From Alphaproteobacteria bacterium (GTDB taxonomy: Bacteria; Pseudomonadota; Alphaproteobacteria; Sphingomonadales; Sphingomonadaceae), in the NCBI GenBank assembly GCA_018830415.1, contig JAHJSJ010000286.1, positions 1 through 8,203 of the forward strand: a stretch of DNA of 8,203 nucleotides, read 5' to 3'. Under the pieces are notes generated by a model. That model ran no database searches. It had not been told where the DNA came from and saw only the letters and a list, made by a program, of their open reading frames with translations. Shown here one piece after another: positions 6,602 through 8,203 of this stretch. A program made the position numbers and the translations under genes. Positions within the stretch are counted from its first letter, which is position 1, and each line of letters opens with the position of its first letter.

Positions 6602-6946
6602 ATGAACGAACGTATCCTGTCCGACGCCCATCAATTGAAGAAACTGGTCCGCGAAGCCGAGGCAATCGCCGATGAATCGATCATTGCGATGGCCCGTTTG
6701 AAGCAGGCGATGCTGGCCGCGCGCCAGAACCCTGAAGTCGAAGTCCACACCGGCCAGCGCGCGCTGATGCGGCTGACCGAGGCTGAAAGCCAGGCCATGG
6801 CAATGTCCACCAACCTGCTGCGGGTGCACGATGAATTGAGCAAGGTTGCCCGGGTTCACGCAGGTGGGGACACCGGTGAAATTACGGTGATCCCCAACGA
6901 GGCAATCACGACCGCCGCTCCACAAGCCGCACGCGTAAACGCCTGA
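6602..6946 (+). CDS. Small helical protein of unknown function
   Basis: A 114-residue soluble protein that I do not recognise. Residues 1-88 look almost entirely alpha-helical with heptad-like spacing (ILSDAHQLKKLVREAEAIAD, then ALMRLTEAESQAMAMSTNLLRVHDELSKVARV), suggesting a coiled coil or helical bundle, interrupted at NPEVEVHTG (47-55). The tail after residue 90 is Gly/Thr/Ala-rich and probably disordered. No signal peptide or membrane helix is seen. Start: the frame is open further upstream, but the ATG at 6602 has GGAG (6591-6594) seven bases before it and lies 25 bp after the preceding stop. The stop is 14 bp before the ATG of the membrane protein gene, so translation is probably coupled. 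A scaffold or partner for the membrane-tethered regulator is conceivable but not shown. Confidence 0.7.
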   Translation: MNERILSDAHQLKKLVREAEAIADESIIAMARLKQAMLAARQNPEVEVHTGQRALMRLTEAESQAMAMSTNLLRVHDELSKVARVHAGGDTGEITVIPNEAITTAAPQAARVNA

Positions 6947-6960
6947 TCGATCTGCGCTTG

Positions 6961-7458
6961 ATGCTGGATCTGTTCAACACCTATCGCGGCGATGTGCAAC
7001 ATATTGCCAGTGTCTTGTTGGCACTGGCAATATGGCGCTGGGGTGCTGCCCCTGAGCGCTGGTCGATAGCAATCTTTGTAGCAGCGATGGTGGTGCCGGT
7101 CAGGTTGTTTGAATGGTTGGGCAATGGCAGTCTAGTGTTTGGTTCGCTGGCTTGGATTTATGTGACTATCGACCTGCTGGCCGGTGCGGCGTTTGTGGCA
7201 GTGGCGCTGAACGCCAACCGCAATTACCCTTTGTGGATTGCCGGGTTTCAGCTGGTCGCGATCAGCGCACATGCAGTCAAAGGGCTGGTCGATACGGTGT
7301 CTCCGATCGCGTATCTGATCCTCGCCAGCGGCCCATCCTATTGCCAGCTGGCGCTGATATTTGCCGGGTTCGCCCGCCATGTCACCCGAACGCGCCAGTT
7401 CGGCCCTTATCGCGATTGGCGCTCATCGACGCCCGGTGCGCAGTGGCCAAGCCTGTGA
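6961..7458 (+). CDS. Small multi-pass inner-membrane protein of unknown function
   Basis: 165 residues with about five predicted membrane helices: near 13-28 (HIASVLLALAIWRWG), 35-50, 58-82, 90-107 and 115-138, followed by a basic cytoplasmic tail (RHVTRTRQFGPYRDWR). Distinctive stretches are FNTYRGDVQH at the start, NRNYPLWIAGFQ, SAHAVKGLVDTVSP and GPSYCQLALIFAGF. I have an impression that similar proteins recur in sphingomonads as hypotheticals, but know no function. ATG 6961 is chosen over an adjacent TTG at 6958; neither has a recognisable ribosome-binding site, so initiation may rely on ribosomes from the gene ending 14 bp upstream. A perfect 13-bp inverted repeat lies 39 bases into the gene. 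No enzyme motif or transporter signature is visible. Confidence 0.7.
   Translation: MLDLFNTYRGDVQHIASVLLALAIWRWGAAPERWSIAIFVAAMVVPVRLFEWLGNGSLVFGSLAWIYVTIDLLAGAAFVAVALNANRNYPLWIAGFQLVAISAHAVKGLVDTVSPIAYLILASGPSYCQLALIFAGFARHVTRTRQFGPYRDWRSSTPGAQWPSL
7000..7034. repeat. 13-bp perfect inverted repeat inside the membrane protein gene
   Basis: Arms CATATTGCCAGTG (7000-7012) and CACTGGCAATATG (7022-7034) with a 9-base spacer. It begins 39 bases after the ATG. It could be an mRNA hairpin near the start of translation or an intragenic protein-binding site. There is no T-run, so it is not an intrinsic terminator. Confidence 0.9.
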
Positions 7459-7516
7459 TCGCGCCAGGTATGCTGATGCCAGATGCTTTGGCCGCGCAGG
7501 CGGAACTGTGGGCACC

Positions 7517-7939
7517 ATGGTGATGCTGGTGCCTCCACCCGTGCACGACCATGCATCATCGCACGAGCAGCGCACCTCGGCGATGGTCAACTACCTGCGC
7601 AATGTGGTGCTGACGCCGCCCGCCCTGCACGAACGTGGCCATGCGATCTTCGTGGATGCGCAGCGCGCCTTTCTGGGCGATGCGGGTTTTGGCATGGGCA
7701 GCCTCGGCACATTGCAGCTGCGGATGCGGGCGCTGTTTGGCGAGGCGTTGCGGCTGGGCGCATCGGGCATCATCCTCGCGCATAATCACCCTTCGGGACA
7801 GTGCCAGCCAAGCGGCTCTGATCTGACCGCCACACGGCAATTGCAGGATGTCGCCCGCGCGCTCGATATCACACTGATCGACCATCTCATTTTCACCAAC
7901 AGGGCAGTCTATTCGATGCGCGCAGGAGGGCTGCTGTGA
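7517..7939 (+). CDS. Stand-alone RadC-like JAB/JAMM domain protein
   Basis: A 140-residue protein consisting almost only of the RadC-type JAB (MPN+/JAMM) fold. The metal motif HxH-x7-S-x2-D is complete: H89, H91, S99 and D102 in AHNHPSGQCQPSGSD, followed by the RadC-typical helix and LDITLIDHLIFTNRAVYSMRAGGLL. The helix-hairpin-helix DNA-binding part of full RadC (about 220 residues) is absent. The upstream region aligned by eye with the usual metal-activating Glu has D55/A56 instead, so activity is uncertain. The open frame extends back to an ATG at 7361, inside the preceding gene, but those residues look unlike protein; 7517 (or GTG 7508) is preferred, with only a weak AGGCGGA upstream. JAMM proteins are isopeptidases or metalloproteases; the biochemical role of bacterial RadC is unresolved. 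It is the last well-supported gene of the cluster, 58 bp after the membrane protein. Confidence 0.82.
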   Translation: MVMLVPPPVHDHASSHEQRTSAMVNYLRNVVLTPPALHERGHAIFVDAQRAFLGDAGFGMGSLGTLQLRMRALFGEALRLGASGIILAHNHPSGQCQPSGSDLTATRQLQDVARALDITLIDHLIFTNRAVYSMRAGGLL

Positions 7940-8115
7940 ACGCCGTCCTGTCGGCCACACGGCTTCCTGACAGCGACGCGCGACGCCCGGCGCTTGACCG
8001 GCGGCAGTCTGCGGCAGGGGCGCGTCTGGACTCGCGGCCGCCGATCAGTCAATCTGCGCTTCGCAAAACCCTGTTTCAAGAAAGCCCTAACCCATGCCTG
8101 CCACCGCCTCCATGA
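7936..8115 (+). CDS. Candidate small ORF coupled to the JAB gene by GTGA overlap
   Basis: A GTG start (7936-7938) overlaps the JAB stop codon and is preceded by a perfect AGGAGG (7924-7929) at 6-base spacing. The frame stays open for 59 codons, ending at 8115 inside the crotonase gene start. The product is Arg/Pro/Ser-rich, has no domain I recognise, and ends in a proline run. The ribosome site also encodes Ala-Gly-Gly of the JAB protein and may be chance, and the 22-bp overlap with the next gene is unusual. Confidence 0.25.
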   Translation: MNAVLSATRLPDSDARRPALDRRQSAAGARLDSRPPISQSALRKTLFQESPNPCLPPPP

Positions 8116-8203
8116 CCGCCAACGACAGGGTTTCCATCGCGCTGGGAGAGGACGGCGTTGCGGTGGTGCGCCTCACCCGCCCAGACAAGATGAACGCGCT
8201 CGA
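8094..8203 (+). CDS. Enoyl-CoA hydratase/isomerase (crotonase) family protein, N-terminal fragment
   Basis: Only the first 36 complete codons are in the window. After a short Ala/Thr-rich lead the sequence reads VSIALGEDGVAVVRLTRPDKMNAL, which is the standard opening of crotonases (beta strand, then RPDKMNALD before the first helix). The substrate cannot be told from this part; fatty-acid, branched-chain or phenylacetate degradation enzymes all begin this way. ATG 8094 has a modest AAGAAAG 9 bases upstream; a second ATG at 8112 is possible. It lies 154 bp after the JAB gene, and its fatty-acyl theme is not related to the four-gene cluster before it. Confidence 0.85.
   Translation, partial: MPATASMTANDRVSIALGEDGVAVVRLTRPDKMNAL

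Noticed and set aside
7361..7516. Upstream extension of the JAB frame starting inside the membrane protein gene
   Set aside because: The 52 extra residues are Arg/Ala-rich and overlap a membrane protein gene with good sequence; the JAB fold begins well after 7517.

Overview
The window looks like the chromosome of a GC-rich alphaproteobacterium, most likely a sphingomonad (Erythrobacter/Novosphingobium-like). The protein sequences of LptF, ClpS, the Ala/Lys-rich phasin and the aminotransferase match the style I remember from that order; this is recognition from memory, not a search. There are no rRNAs, tRNAs, CRISPR arrays, insertion sequences or phage genes. No intergenic gap exceeds 180 bp.

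Left part (1-4493, all minus strand): a truncated lptF (LPS-export permease) lies downstream of clpS (adaptor of the ClpAP protease). Next come a phasin and a class I polyhydroxyalkanoate (PHA) synthase, phaC, in the transcription order phaC, phasin, clpS, lptF. The phasin has its own well-formed promoter between two TGCANTGCA palindromes that resemble operators of the PHA repressor PhaR, and its transcript ends at a clear intrinsic terminator. clpS then restarts from a promoter so close to its ATG that the mRNA would be nearly leaderless. PhaC makes the polymer and the phasin coats the granule; phaA, phaB and phaR are not in the window.

Middle (4494-5852): a 159-bp divergent promoter region separates phaC from a plus-strand PLP-dependent class I/II aminotransferase of the AlaC/DapL-like type.

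Right part (5974-7939, plus strand): four tightly spaced genes look like one operon. They encode a LuxR-type helix-turn-helix protein anchored by a single C-terminal membrane helix, a small helical soluble protein, a five-helix membrane protein with no recognised family, and a short stand-alone RadC-like JAB/JAMM protein without the helix-hairpin-helix part of RadC. This is the best candidate for an undescribed system: a DNA-binding domain tethered to the membrane, next to a small membrane protein and a putative metalloprotease fold. A 13-bp perfect inverted repeat sits inside the third gene. A possible 59-codon ORF overlaps the end of the JAB gene by GTGA. The window ends in the first codons of a crotonase-family (enoyl-CoA hydratase/isomerase) gene.
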